Below the pieces are notes generated by a model. It did not search any database and was not told the DNA's origin. It was given only the letters and a program-made list of their open reading frames with translations. Positions 1-7,099 of a stretch of 9,785 bases of DNA are shown piece after piece. A program made the position numbers and the translations under genes. Positions within the stretch are counted from its first letter, which is position 1. The number at the start of each line of letters is the position of its first letter. The DNA lies in NCBI GenBank assembly GCA_964580455.1, contig CAZOKO010000096.1, positions 1 through 9,785 of the forward strand. The letters run 5' to 3'. Source of the DNA: CAZOKO01 sp964580455 (GTDB lineage Bacteria; Desulfobacterota; WTBG01).

Positions 1-189
1 ATCCGTTCTTTTTTGCAATATCTTTTATGTCATCACGTAACTTTTGAACAAAGCCAAAAATTAAAATAGTTATAAATTTTCCGCGTATTCTTTGTAATTC
101 CCTGGCTCAACTTTTTATTAAAGATATTTCAGCCAATACCGATACTATACACAAATCAAAACTCATTAAATCTAATCAAGGATGATAAT

Positions 190-393
190 ATGGCTACTCA
201 TCGACAAGAACCTGATTCTTCACCAGATATAGTTCCCTTTTTCTTAAATAGAGAAGACTACGTTGGCTTTTTTCTGAAAACCAGTCCCAAAGGAAACAAT
301 TTTACGACCTTCATTCTTAAAAGGAAAGACTTCAATTCACAGGCTGAATTTATGCAAAACTTAGCCATCATCTACGACTCCCTTGGTAAATAA
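190..393 (+). CDS. Hypothetical small protein, 67 aa
   Basis: I do not recognise this protein. The frame opens at an ATG preceded by AAGGA (178-182) with a 7-nt gap, which is a good ribosome binding site and the main reason to believe it is a gene. The product is soluble, with no signal peptide or membrane segment. Its N-terminus is polar and proline-bearing (residues 1-15). A mixed aromatic/basic core follows, including FFLNREDYVGFF around residues 17-28 and FTTFILKRKDF around 38-48, and the last 20 residues could form a helix. The alternation of charged and aromatic residues suggests a small folded domain, but I can assign no function. It stands alone: upstream there is no recognisable gene, and downstream there is a 292-bp repeat-containing spacer before uvrA. 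It could be a lineage-specific orphan or, less likely, a chance frame. Confidence 0.55.
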   Translation: MATHRQEPDSSPDIVPFFLNREDYVGFFLKTSPKGNNFTTFILKRKDFNSQAEFMQNLAIIYDSLGK

Positions 394-400
394 ATTGAAC

Positions 401-426
401 CACGAAGCACACGAAGAAACACGAAG
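401..426. repeat. Short ACGAAG direct repeats (dispersed intergenic type)
   Basis: CACGAAG occurs three times, at 401-407, 410-416 and 420-426, so the period is 9-10 bp. This is the familiar ACCACGAAGGACACGAAG-type intergenic repeat found scattered in many environmental bacterial genomes; that identification is from general knowledge. It lies just after the 67-aa gene. No function is known to me. Confidence 0.6.
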
Positions 427-437
427 AAAACTATCAA

Positions 438-459
438 GCATTTAGTATCCAGCATTCAG
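438..459. repeat. Degenerate AGCATYYAG-type tandem repeat
   Basis: The segment contains AGCATTTAG, then TATCC, then AGCATTCAG: two near-identical 9-mers 14 bp apart. Such CAGCATTCAG/TATCCAG strings are another class of low-complexity intergenic repeat. It sits between the ACGAAG repeat and the uvrA promoter region. With only about two units, the call is modest. Confidence 0.35.
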
Positions 460-547
460 TTTCTGGAAGATCAATTCCTAAATCACCCAATTCCTGAATT
501 GCCATCCCCTGAACCCTAACTCCCTATTTAATAATCGCTCATTTCAC

Positions 548-576
548 TTGCATTGTATTAATAATTGGAATAGAAT
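548..576 (+). promoter_or_regulatory. Candidate sigma-70 promoter of uvrA
   Basis: A -35-like TTGCAT (548-553) and a -10-like TAGAAT (571-576) are separated by exactly 17 nt. Transcription would start near 583, giving a leader of about 100 nt before the uvrA ATG. A 9-bp inverted repeat (564-572 with 586-594) straddles the -10 box and predicted start, which suggests operator control. The prediction rests on sequence match only. Confidence 0.45.
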
Positions 577-594
577 TTTATATTTTATTCCAAT
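564..594. promoter_or_regulatory. Inverted repeat over the uvrA promoter (possible operator)
   Basis: ATTGGAATA (564-572) and TATTCCAAT (586-594) are perfect complements separated by a 13-nt A/T-only spacer apart from its first G. The repeat covers the candidate -10 element and the presumed start point of uvrA. That is a typical operator position, and most of the repeat would not lie in the transcript. It does not match the LexA boxes I know (CTGT-N8-ACAG, GAAC-N4-GTTC). It could bind an unknown repressor or be chance in AT-rich DNA. Confidence 0.35.
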
Positions 595-596
595 AA

Positions 597-671
597 AATC
601 TGTGCGCAGATTATCAAGATTTCAAACTACGTAGTACACATTCATCCACGATGATCTGTGGCCTAATTAAC
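597..671. repeat. Degenerate CGCAGATT / ATCTGTGG intergenic repeat
   Basis: The uvrA leader holds AATCTG-TGCG-CAGATT (597-612, a perfect 6-4-6 inverted repeat) followed by ATCAAGATTT, and further on ATCCACGATGATCTGTGG (644-661). These strings resemble the dispersed ACGCAGATTACGCAGATT and ATCCGTGTAATCTGTGG repeats of many bacterial genomes; the resemblance is from general knowledge. An ACTACGTAGT palindrome lies between them (626-635). The second part ends 25 bp before uvrA. Confidence 0.45.
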
Positions 672-685
672 GTAATGTAAAATAT

Positions 686-3496
686 ATGAAAAAGATTATT
701 GTCAGAGGGGCTAAAGAGCACAACTTAAAAAATATCAACCTCGAAATCCCTCGGGATAAACTAGTAGTTATTACCGGTCTCAGCGGCTCTGGGAAATCTT
801 CCCTAGCTTTTGACACCATCTATGCAGAGGGACAGAGAAGATATGTTGAATCTCTCTCAGCCTATGCCCGTCAATTCCTGGAGCAGATGGACAAACCTGA
901 TGTAGAATCAATCGAGGGTCTCTCCCCTGCTATCTCCATAGAACAGCGCAGCCTCAGTAAAAACCCTCGTTCTACAGTAGGCACCGCAACAGAAATCTAT
1001 GATTATCTGAGGGTTCTATTTGCTCGCATTGGTAAGCCTTTCTGCTACAAGTGTGGTAAAGAAATCAGCTCACAGACCATTCAGCAGATGGTAGATCAGC
1101 TTATGGAACTGTCTCAAGGGTCTAAGATCATCTTATTTTCACCATTAATACAGGGCAGAAAAGGAGAACATCGCAAGGAGCTGAATCAGCTTCGAAAGGA
1201 CGGGTTTGTCAGGGTAAAGGTTGATGGTGTCATAAGAGATTTGAGTGATGAGACACAACTAAATAAAAACAAGAAACACAACATTGATGCAATGATAGAC
1301 CGCCTCATTATCAAAGAGAAGGTAGAAAAACGGTTAGCTGACTCTTTAGAAACAGCACTTAATCTTTCAGACGGCATTGTCAAGATCGAACTCAATGGTA
1401 CAAAAGAAATGTTATTCAGTGAAAAATGTGCCTGTGTTGATTGTGGCATCAGCTATCCAGAAATTACTCCACGTATGTTTTCTTTCAATAACCCCTATGG
1501 TGCCTGCCCTTCCTGTGGAGGGCTTGGATCAAAGATGTACTTTGATCCTGACCTTATCGTCCCCAATCATAACCTCTCAATTAGAGAAGGAGCTATTTTC
1601 CCCTGGGCTAAAAGAAAGTCTATCTATTACCACCAGATGCTCGATGCCCTATCACGCCACTATCAATTTGACATCTACACTCCTTTCAAAAACATTCCAG
1701 CTCACCTTCAACAGATACTCCTCTATGGTTCAGGCGAGGAAAAAATAGATTTTTACTATGATGATGGGTCTAGACGATTTTCTCACAAAAGGGAATTCAT
1801 TGGGGTCATCCCCAACCTGGAACGACGTTATAAAGAAACAGATTCTACAACAATTCGCCAGGAAATAGAACTGTATATGAATACCAGTACATGTCCAGAC
1901 TGCTCAGGTTCCAGGCTTCGCAAAGAAAGCCTTTCCATCAAAATTGACAATAAATCCATCCATGAGATTACTAAACTGTCTATTAAAGAATCTCAGTCTT
2001 TCTTTAACCATCTCAAACTCAGCAAACGCGATAAAAAAATTGCCCAGCTTATCCTTAAAGAAATTACTGAAAGATTATCCTTTCTCATGCATGTAGGAGT
2101 TGATTATCTCACACTGGATCGTGCTTCAACCACACTATCCGGTGGAGAAGGACAGCGCATCAGACTCGCTACCCAGATAGGATCCAGCCTGGTTGGCGTA
2201 CTTTATATCCTGGATGAACCCAGCGTTGGACTCCACCAGAGAGACAATATCAGACTGCTTGAAACCTTAAAAAAACTTAGAGACCTTGGCAATACAGTAC
2301 TTGTAGTGGAACATGATGAACAGACTATTTTATCATCAGATTATGTGATTGATATGGGTCCTGGAGCCGGGCTGGCAGGAGGTGAAGTTGTATTTAGTGG
2401 AACTCCTGATAAGATTTTAAAACACAATGCTTCTTTAACTGGCAAATACCTTTCTCATCGATTAGAGATTCCTGTACCTCACAAACGACGAAAGTCAGGC
2501 TCCCGTTTTCTCACCATAAAAGGGGCATCAGAAAATAATCTGAAAGAGATCCACATAGGAATTCCCCTGGGACTCCTTACCTGTGTTACAGGAGTTTCTG
2601 GTTCCGGGAAAAGTACTTTAGTTATTGACACCCTCTATCGTGCCTTAGCCCAAAGGATCTACCACGCAAAAGAGAGGGCAGGCAAAGTCAAAGAAATTGA
2701 AGGATTAGAGTATATCGATAAGGTTATAGATATCGATCAGGCTCCTATTGGAAGAACTCCCCGCTCCAACCCTGCAACCTATACAGGCACCTTTACTCAC
2801 ATTAGAGATCTTTTTGCACGTTTGCCCGAATCAAGGGCAAGAGGATATAAAGCCGGCAGATACAGCTTTAATGTCAAAGGGGGAAGATGTGAGGCATGCA
2901 GTGGCGACGGGATAATAAAAATTGAAATGCATTTCCTTCCTGATGTCCATGTAACCTGCGAGGTATGCAAAGGGAAAAGATACAATCGAGAAACCCTGGA
3001 AATCCAGTATAAGGGAAAGAATATTGCTGATGTGCTGGACATGACTGTTAATCAGGCTTTCTCCTTTATGGAGAATATACCGCTCATCAGAACAAAACTG
3101 CAAACACTGATCGATGTGGGACTGGGATATATCAGACTGGGGCAGTCTTCTACCACTCTCTCTGGTGGAGAAGCTCAAAGAATAAAACTATCAAGAGAAT
3201 TAAGCAAGAGAAGTACCGGCAGAACCCTCTATATCCTTGATGAACCCACTACCGGTCTTCACTTCGCCGACATTCACAAGCTTCTGGAGGTACTTAACAG
3301 GCTTACTGATATGGGAAACACTGTAGTAGTTATCGAGCATAATCTGGAAGTAATCAAGACAGCAGACTACATCATAGACCTGGGGCCGGAAGGAGGAGAT
3401 AAGGGAGGTGAAGTCGTTGCCTTGGGCACGCCAGAGGAAGTAGCAGATAACAAACACTCCTACACAGGCCGCTTTTTAAAGAATGTCCTTCATTAA
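686..3496 (+). CDS. uvrA: UvrABC excision nuclease subunit A
   Basis: UvrA is the ATP-driven DNA damage sensor of bacterial nucleotide excision repair. It dimerises, scans DNA, and loads UvrB at lesions in the cytoplasm. The 936-residue length is normal for the family. Two ABC ATPase halves are present: Walker A GLSGSGKSS at 31-39 and GVSGSGKST at 636-644, ABC signatures LSGGEGQR (484-491) and LSGGEAQR (825-832), and Walker B ILDEP at 508-512 and 850-854. Zinc-binding cysteines pair as C250/C253 with C274/C277 and as C735/C738 with C758/C761; a C120-x2-C123 and C403-x2-C406 also occur. The ATG start aligns with the conserved N-terminus, yet no AGGAGG-like site precedes it, so initiation may be weak or leader-dependent. 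It is monocistronic here and converges on the HD hydrolase gene with a 72-bp gap in which I see no convincing terminator. Confidence 0.98.
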   Translation: MKKIIVRGAKEHNLKNINLEIPRDKLVVITGLSGSGKSSLAFDTIYAEGQRRYVESLSAYARQFLEQMDKPDVESIEGLSPAISIEQRSLSKNPRSTVGTATEIYDYLRVLFARIGKPFCYKCGKEISSQTIQQMVDQLMELSQGSKIILFSPLIQGRKGEHRKELNQLRKDGFVRVKVDGVIRDLSDETQLNKNKKHNIDAMIDRLIIKEKVEKRLADSLETALNLSDGIVKIELNGTKEMLFSEKCACVDCGISYPEITPRMFSFNNPYGACPSCGGLGSKMYFDPDLIVPNHNLSIREGAIFPWAKRKSIYYHQMLDALSRHYQFDIYTPFKNIPAHLQQILLYGSGEEKIDFYYDDGSRRFSHKREFIGVIPNLERRYKETDSTTIRQEIELYMNTSTCPDCSGSRLRKESLSIKIDNKSIHEITKLSIKESQSFFNHLKLSKRDKKIAQLILKEITERLSFLMHVGVDYLTLDRASTTLSGGEGQRIRLATQIGSSLVGVLYILDEPSVGLHQRDNIRLLETLKKLRDLGNTVLVVEHDEQTILSSDYVIDMGPGAGLAGGEVVFSGTPDKILKHNASLTGKYLSHRLEIPVPHKRRKSGSRFLTIKGASENNLKEIHIGIPLGLLTCVTGVSGSGKSTLVIDTLYRALAQRIYHAKERAGKVKEIEGLEYIDKVIDIDQAPIGRTPRSNPATYTGTFTHIRDLFARLPESRARGYKAGRYSFNVKGGRCEACSGDGIIKIEMHFLPDVHVTCEVCKGKRYNRETLEIQYKGKNIADVLDMTVNQAFSFMENIPLIRTKLQTLIDVGLGYIRLGQSSTTLSGGEAQRIKLSRELSKRSTGRTLYILDEPTTGLHFADIHKLLEVLNRLTDMGNTVVVIEHNLEVIKTADYIIDLGPEGGDKGGEVVALGTPEEVADNKHSYTGRFLKNVLH

Positions 3497-3568
3497 GGAT
3501 CATTTCAATTGCCTTGAGCCCATCCTATAATCACAGAACTATTAGGAACAATGAACTCACCAGGCAAA

Positions 3569-4609
3569 TCAGATAATCAACCAGGGCTGAGGCAAAAAAA
3601 ACTTTTCATAAAAGTTGAAGGCATAGCGATCTGTCATACCTGCTATAAAGTCACAGACATGTCTTTCCAAAGGTTCACTGGTATCAGACATTCCTGATTC
3701 CTTTATGAATTCCTCTTCATGCTCTATGAAATAATAGTAAAGTTCCTTCAATATTTTTGATGCTTTGATGAAATTGGAGTACACTGCCGTTCCAAAATAG
3801 ACCTCCTTATAAAGGAAAGCACGCAGCTTCATGGTTGCCTCCATAAAGGTTTCACTCAGAGAAATTTCTCTGCCATCTGCTTTCGTTGCAACCTTAATTA
3901 CATCTTTAACCATGGCATCTATTCTGCGGGCATGAGAATCCCCCAGGATTTTAACGCAGTCTTTGGGAAGATCACGATAAGAAATCACTCCTGCCCTCAT
4001 TGCATCGTCAATGTCATGATTCATATAAGCAATAATATCTGCAATCCTCACAATCTGCCCCTCCAGAGTCTCTGGCATGGATTGAGGATCGCTTAAGACA
4101 ATCTCTCCCTCCCCTTTTGAATGTTTGAGAATCCCATCACGCACTTCATGAGTCAAATTAAGCCCTTTGCCATCTTTTTCTAACACATCTACCACCCTTA
4201 AACTCTGCTCGGGATGGCGAAAACCACCAGGAAATATTTCATTAAGAACAGCCTCACCTGCATGACCAAAGGAGGTATGACCTAAATCATGGCCCAGTGC
4301 TATTGCCTCAGTCAGGTCTTCGTTTAATCTTAGCGATTTTGCTATAGTTCTGGCAATTTGAGATACCTCTAAAGTATGAGTTAATCGGGTACGATAATGA
4401 TCACCCGTTGGCGCCAGAAAAACCTGCGTCTTGTGCTTTAACCTTCTAAAAGTCTTGGAATGAAGAATACTGTCACGATCATGCTGATAAGCCGGACGGA
4501 TTTCACACATTTCCTCCTCTACCCTTCTCCCTTTGGTCTCAGAACTAAGCTTAGCATGAGGAGAAAGCCTTGTTTTTTCATCCTGTTCTAACATCTCACG
4601 GATATTCAT
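3569..4609 (-). CDS. dgt: dGTPase-like HD-domain dNTP triphosphohydrolase
   Basis: This belongs to the deoxyguanosinetriphosphate triphosphohydrolase-like HD family, which cleaves dNTPs to deoxynucleosides plus triphosphate and helps set dNTP pools. The 346-residue size fits the shorter subfamily rather than the roughly 500-residue enterobacterial Dgt, so its substrate preference is uncertain. The HD-site residues are visible: H78 in RLTHTLEVSQIAR, H107-D108 with the downstream H111 and H116 in GHDLGHTSFGHAGE, and D191 in IADIIAYMNHDIDD. The N-terminal SPHAKLSSETKGR and FRRLKHKTQVF segments are also family hallmarks. The start is supported by GAGG (4617-4620) 7 nt upstream. It is transcribed against uvrA and divergently from groES. 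A TATAAA/TATTAT box lies upstream, but I found no good -35, so the promoter is unresolved. Family assignment is firm; biochemical specificity is inferred. Confidence 0.93.
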   Translation of the reverse strand: MNIREMLEQDEKTRLSPHAKLSSETKGRRVEEEMCEIRPAYQHDRDSILHSKTFRRLKHKTQVFLAPTGDHYRTRLTHTLEVSQIARTIAKSLRLNEDLTEAIALGHDLGHTSFGHAGEAVLNEIFPGGFRHPEQSLRVVDVLEKDGKGLNLTHEVRDGILKHSKGEGEIVLSDPQSMPETLEGQIVRIADIIAYMNHDIDDAMRAGVISYRDLPKDCVKILGDSHARRIDAMVKDVIKVATKADGREISLSETFMEATMKLRAFLYKEVYFGTAVYSNFIKASKILKELYYYFIEHEEEFIKESGMSDTSEPLERHVCDFIAGMTDRYAFNFYEKFFLPQPWLII

Positions 4610-4643
4610 TGTTTATCCTCAATTTTACTAATTTTATAATAGG

Positions 4644-4660
4644 ACGCAGATTTTGCAGAT
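4644..4660. repeat. Degenerate CGCAGATT intergenic repeat
   Basis: ACGCAGATTTTGCAGAT is a two-unit copy of the dispersed CGCAGATTACGCAGATT type, and it shares the CGCAGATT core with the uvrA leader copy at 605-612. It lies within the upstream region of the HD hydrolase gene. No function is evident. Confidence 0.4.
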
Positions 4661-4762
4661 AACTGAAGAAGCATCTTTTAAAACTATCATAAAACAGACA
4701 AACATCAAGAACAAAATATGGTAGTGCCAAAGGCAATTGAATGAATTAACAGTCACATTAAC

Positions 4763-4811
4763 AAAAAATATTTTTTTAGCACCTTGACAATTTAGAAACA
4801 GTCATTATATT
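4763..4811 (+). promoter_or_regulatory. Strong sigma-70 promoter with UP-like element, upstream of groESL
   Basis: TTGACA (4784-4789, perfect -35) and TATATT (4806-4811, five of six matches to TATAAT) are 16 nt apart. An unbroken A/T tract (4763-4777, A6-TA-T7) lies where a UP element would contact the RNA polymerase alpha subunits. Initiation near 4818 would give a leader of about 290 nt to groES, running through the CIRCE site. The promoter points only toward groES. It may supply basal chaperonin expression, or drive a small transcript ending in the spacer. Confidence 0.55.
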
Positions 4812-4945
4812 TACATATTGCAAGCAAACCCATTGCAAAAATAAGCATCAACTAGAAAAACAGAGATATTATTCGAAATAAAGTGATAATCTCTTCTAAA
4901 TCCTCTTAATTACATATATTATCTGCACACAAGACGACACGATGG

Positions 4946-4973
4946 TTGCTTTAATATCAAAAACCCTTAGAAT
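4946..4973 (+). promoter_or_regulatory. Proximal groESL promoter adjoining CIRCE
   Basis: A good -10 TAGAAT (4968-4973) lies 16 nt after a weak -35 TTGCTT (4946-4951). The predicted start near 4980 falls inside the CIRCE operator, which is the usual arrangement in HrcA-controlled groESL promoters. The poor -35 is the weak point; the position relative to CIRCE is the main support. Confidence 0.45.
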
Positions 4974-4975
4974 AA

Positions 4976-5002
4976 TCAGCACTCATTAAAAGGGAGTGCT
5001 AA
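4976..5002. promoter_or_regulatory. CIRCE operator (HrcA binding site)
   Basis: The site is TCAGCACTC (4976-4984), a 9-nt spacer (4985-4993), then GAGTGCTAA (4994-5002). Against the consensus TTAGCACTC-N9-GAGTGCTAA there is a single substitution, at position 2 of the left arm. CIRCE is bound by the HrcA repressor, which is released on heat shock when GroEL is occupied by misfolded protein. Its place 106 bp before groES predicts HrcA-dependent, GroE-titrated control. hrcA itself is not in this window. Confidence 0.96.
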
Positions 5003-5028
5003 TACTTTAATGTATCTAAATCAAAGCG

Positions 5029-5037
5029 AAGGAGGTG
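5029..5037 (+). promoter_or_regulatory. Isolated Shine-Dalgarno-like sequence in the groES leader
   Basis: AAGGAGGTG is a perfect anti-SD match about 70 nt upstream of the groES start and separate from the true groES site (AGGAGG, 5093-5098). No usable start codon follows at proper spacing: a GTG at 5038 is only 2 nt away and encodes 5 codons before TAA. It may bind 30S subunits to protect the 5' end of the mRNA, as the STAB-SD of Bacillus thuringiensis cry3A does. That role is an inference. Confidence 0.35.
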
Positions 5038-5107
5038 GTGAGATTTAGCTTTTAATTTTGTCAAAAACTGGCTTTAAAAAACTATTTGTAGAAGGAGGTT
5101 AATAAAG

Positions 5108-5398
5108 ATGAAGATTAGACCATTGCAAGATCGAATCATTGTGAAACGAGTTGAAGAAGAAGAGAAAACAAAAGGTGGAATTATAATCCCCGAAACAGCC
5201 AAAGAGAAGCCCATGGAAGGTGAAGTTATTGCTGTAGGATCAGGAAAAGTTTTAGAGAACGGCACAAAACAATCTCTGGAAGTGAAAGCAGGTGACAGGA
5301 TTCTTTTTGGTAAGTATTCCGGTACTGAGGTTAAGATTGATGATGTCGAACATCTCATTATGCGGGAAGATGATATCCTGGGAATTATTGAAAAATAA
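5108..5398 (+). CDS. groES: Co-chaperonin GroES (Hsp10)
   Basis: GroES forms the heptameric lid that caps the GroEL folding chamber in the cytoplasm. The 96-residue length is typical. The N-terminus IRPLQDRIIVKR matches the family signature. The mobile loop that docks on GroEL is at about residues 17-32, with the hydrophobic contact tripeptide III at 25-27 inside GGIIIP. A roof/barrel segment GDRILFGKYSGTEVKID (62-78) and a C-terminal MREDDILGII are characteristic. The start is fixed by AGGAGG at 5093-5098, 9 nt upstream. It is the first gene of the groES-groEL operon, with CIRCE and two candidate promoters in the 498-bp upstream region. The gap to groEL is 27 bp. Nothing is abnormal in the protein. 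Confidence 0.98.
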   Translation: MKIRPLQDRIIVKRVEEEEKTKGGIIIPETAKEKPMEGEVIAVGSGKVLENGTKQSLEVKAGDRILFGKYSGTEVKIDDVEHLIMREDDILGIIEK

Positions 5399-5425
5399 AA
5401 GATCTTAAAAAGGAGGAATCAACAA

Positions 5426-7048
5426 ATGGCAAAAGAAATAAAATTTGATCAAGACGGACGTTCTGCAATTTTGAAGGGCGTTAATACTCTGGCTGATGCA
5501 GTCAAGGTAACCCTGGGCCCCAAGGGAAGAAACGTTATTTTGGATAAAAGCTTTGGTTCACCCACCGTTACCAAAGATGGTGTAACCGTTGCAAAGGAAA
5601 TAGAGCTTGAAGATAAATTTGAAAACATGGGCGCCCAGATGGTAAAAGAGGTAGCCAGTAAAACGAGTGATGTTGCCGGTGATGGAACAACCACTGCAAC
5701 CGTTTTAGCCCAGGCAATCTACCGGGAGGGTGTTAAACTGGTTACTGCCGGCAACAACCCTATGGAAATCAAAAGAGGTGTCGATAAGGCTGTTGGAGTA
5801 ATAGTAGATGAACTCAAAAAAATGAGCAAAAAAACTGAAGAACAGAAGGAGATCACTCAGGTAGGAACCATCTCTGCCAATAACGATGAAACTATTGGTA
5901 ATATCATTGCTGAAGCCATGGATAAGGTTGGTAAAGAAGGGGTTATCACTGTTGAAGAAGCAAAATCAATGGAGACGACTCTGGACATAGTGGAAGGCAT
6001 GCAGTTCGACCGCGGTTACCTCTCACCCTATTTTGTGACCGATGCTGAGCGGATGGAGTGTTCTCTGGAAGATCCCTACATTCTGCTCCATGAGAAGAAA
6101 ATCAGCAACATGAAAGACTTGCTCCCTATCCTGGAACAGATTGCCCGTACCGGAAAACCCTTTATTATCATCGCTGAAGACATAGAAGGTGAAGCCCTTG
6201 CAACTTTAGTCGTCAACAAACTAAGGGGAACCTTAAAATGTGCTGCTGTTAAAGCTCCAGGTTTCGGTGACAGACGAAAGGCTATGCTGGAAGACATTGC
6301 AACCTTAACCGGTGGCAGGATGATTGCCGAGGATCTTGGAATCAAGCTGGAAAACCTTAAAATGGAAGATTTAGGCCAGGCAAAAACGGTTACGATTGAC
6401 AAAGACAATACTACCATCGTTGACGGTGCAGGCAAGAAATCTGACATAGAAGCCCGGGTAAAACAGATCAGAGCCCAGATTGACGAAACAACCTCTGATT
6501 ATGACCGTGAAAAGCTACAGGAAAGGTTGGCAAAAATTGTAGGTGGTGTAGCAGTAATTAATATAGGAGCCGCTACTGAGACCGAAATGAAAGAGAAAAA
6601 AGCCCGGGTTGAAGATGCTCTCCATGCCACCAGAGCAGCTGTTGAAGAAGGTATTGTTGCAGGAGGTGGAGTTGCATTAGTCAGAACGATTCCCGAATTA
6701 AATAAACTGAATTTGGAAGGTGGACAGCAACTGGGAGTCAATATCGTAAGAAGGGCTTTGGAAGAACCTCTCAGATGGATTGCCCAGAACGCTGGCTATG
6801 ATGGTTCCATCGTAGTGGAAAAAGTAAAGAATGAAAAAGCTTCCTTTGGATTTAATGCTCAAAGTGAGACATACGAAGATTTGGCAAAAGCCGGCATTAT
6901 AGATCCTACCAAAGTGGTAAGATGCGCTATCCAAAACGCCGCCAGCGTTGCTTCTCTTATGGTTACTACTGAAGCCCTGGTAGCTGATATACCCAAAAAA
7001 GATGAGCCTAAGATGCCTGCTATGCCTCCTGGTGGTGGCATGTACTAA
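5426..7048 (+). CDS. groEL: Chaperonin GroEL (Hsp60)
   Basis: GroEL is the double-ring ATP-dependent folding chamber that works with GroES. The 540-residue length is slightly shorter than the 548 of E. coli. Nucleotide-site features include LGPKGRNV (30-37), D51 in KDGVTVAKEI, GDGTTT (85-90) and D397, the equivalent of the catalytic D398. The chaperonin signature AAVEEGIVAGGG is at 404-415. The flexible C-terminal tail is reduced to MPAMPPGGGMY, with one GGGM run in place of the multiple GGM repeats of many homologues; this may alter cavity filling slightly. AGGAGG (5411-5416), 9 nt before the ATG, sets the start. It is co-transcribed with groES and ends at a strong hairpin terminator 16 bp after the stop. 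Expression should follow HrcA/CIRCE control. Confidence 0.99.
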   Translation: MAKEIKFDQDGRSAILKGVNTLADAVKVTLGPKGRNVILDKSFGSPTVTKDGVTVAKEIELEDKFENMGAQMVKEVASKTSDVAGDGTTTATVLAQAIYREGVKLVTAGNNPMEIKRGVDKAVGVIVDELKKMSKKTEEQKEITQVGTISANNDETIGNIIAEAMDKVGKEGVITVEEAKSMETTLDIVEGMQFDRGYLSPYFVTDAERMECSLEDPYILLHEKKISNMKDLLPILEQIARTGKPFIIIAEDIEGEALATLVVNKLRGTLKCAAVKAPGFGDRRKAMLEDIATLTGGRMIAEDLGIKLENLKMEDLGQAKTVTIDKDNTTIVDGAGKKSDIEARVKQIRAQIDETTSDYDREKLQERLAKIVGGVAVINIGAATETEMKEKKARVEDALHATRAAVEEGIVAGGGVALVRTIPELNKLNLEGGQQLGVNIVRRALEEPLRWIAQNAGYDGSIVVEKVKNEKASFGFNAQSETYEDLAKAGIIDPTKVVRCAIQNAASVASLMVTTEALVADIPKKDEPKMPAMPPGGGMY

Positions 7049-7064
7049 AAATCATTTACACTCG

Positions 7065-7099
7065 ATAAAAAAGCCCCCTTTTAAAGGGGGCTTTTTTAT
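7065..7099. terminator. Bidirectional rho-independent terminator between groEL and ssb
   Basis: A near-perfect hairpin has AAAAAAGCCCCC (7067-7078) pairing with GGGGGCTTTTTT (7086-7097), extendable at both ends. The loop is short, and the U-runs work in both directions (T6 on the plus strand, T6 on the minus strand). It follows groEL by 16 bp and ends directly against the ssb stop codon (7100-7102), so one hairpin serves both convergent genes. Confidence 0.93.

Noticed and set aside
1..69. Plus-strand frame ending in TAG at 67-69, possible 3' end of an upstream gene
   Set aside because: Only 22 codons are visible, with no recognisable motif; other frames are open for similar lengths, so there is no basis for a call.
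2..106. Minus-strand open frame of 35 codons at the left edge with a hydrophobic stretch and charged tail
   Set aside because: It contains no ATG, GTG or TTG in frame and runs off the window; its start would have to lie downstream of all visible codons, so it is probably a chance opening or at most an undetectable remnant.
3497..3568. Terminator between uvrA and the convergent HD hydrolase gene
   Set aside because: Only a 5-bp AGGAT/ATCCT match with a long loop and no U-run was found.
4862..4894. Stem AGAGAT/ATCTCT in the groESL leader as a terminator or riboswitch
   Set aside because: The stem is short with a bulge, the loop is 13 nt of A/T-rich sequence, and no U-run follows; it is too weak to call by itself.
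4942..4989. 15-codon frame ending within CIRCE, possible groES leader peptide
   Set aside because: It has no ribosome binding site, and its start lies upstream of the predicted proximal transcription start; no stall-type sequence is apparent.
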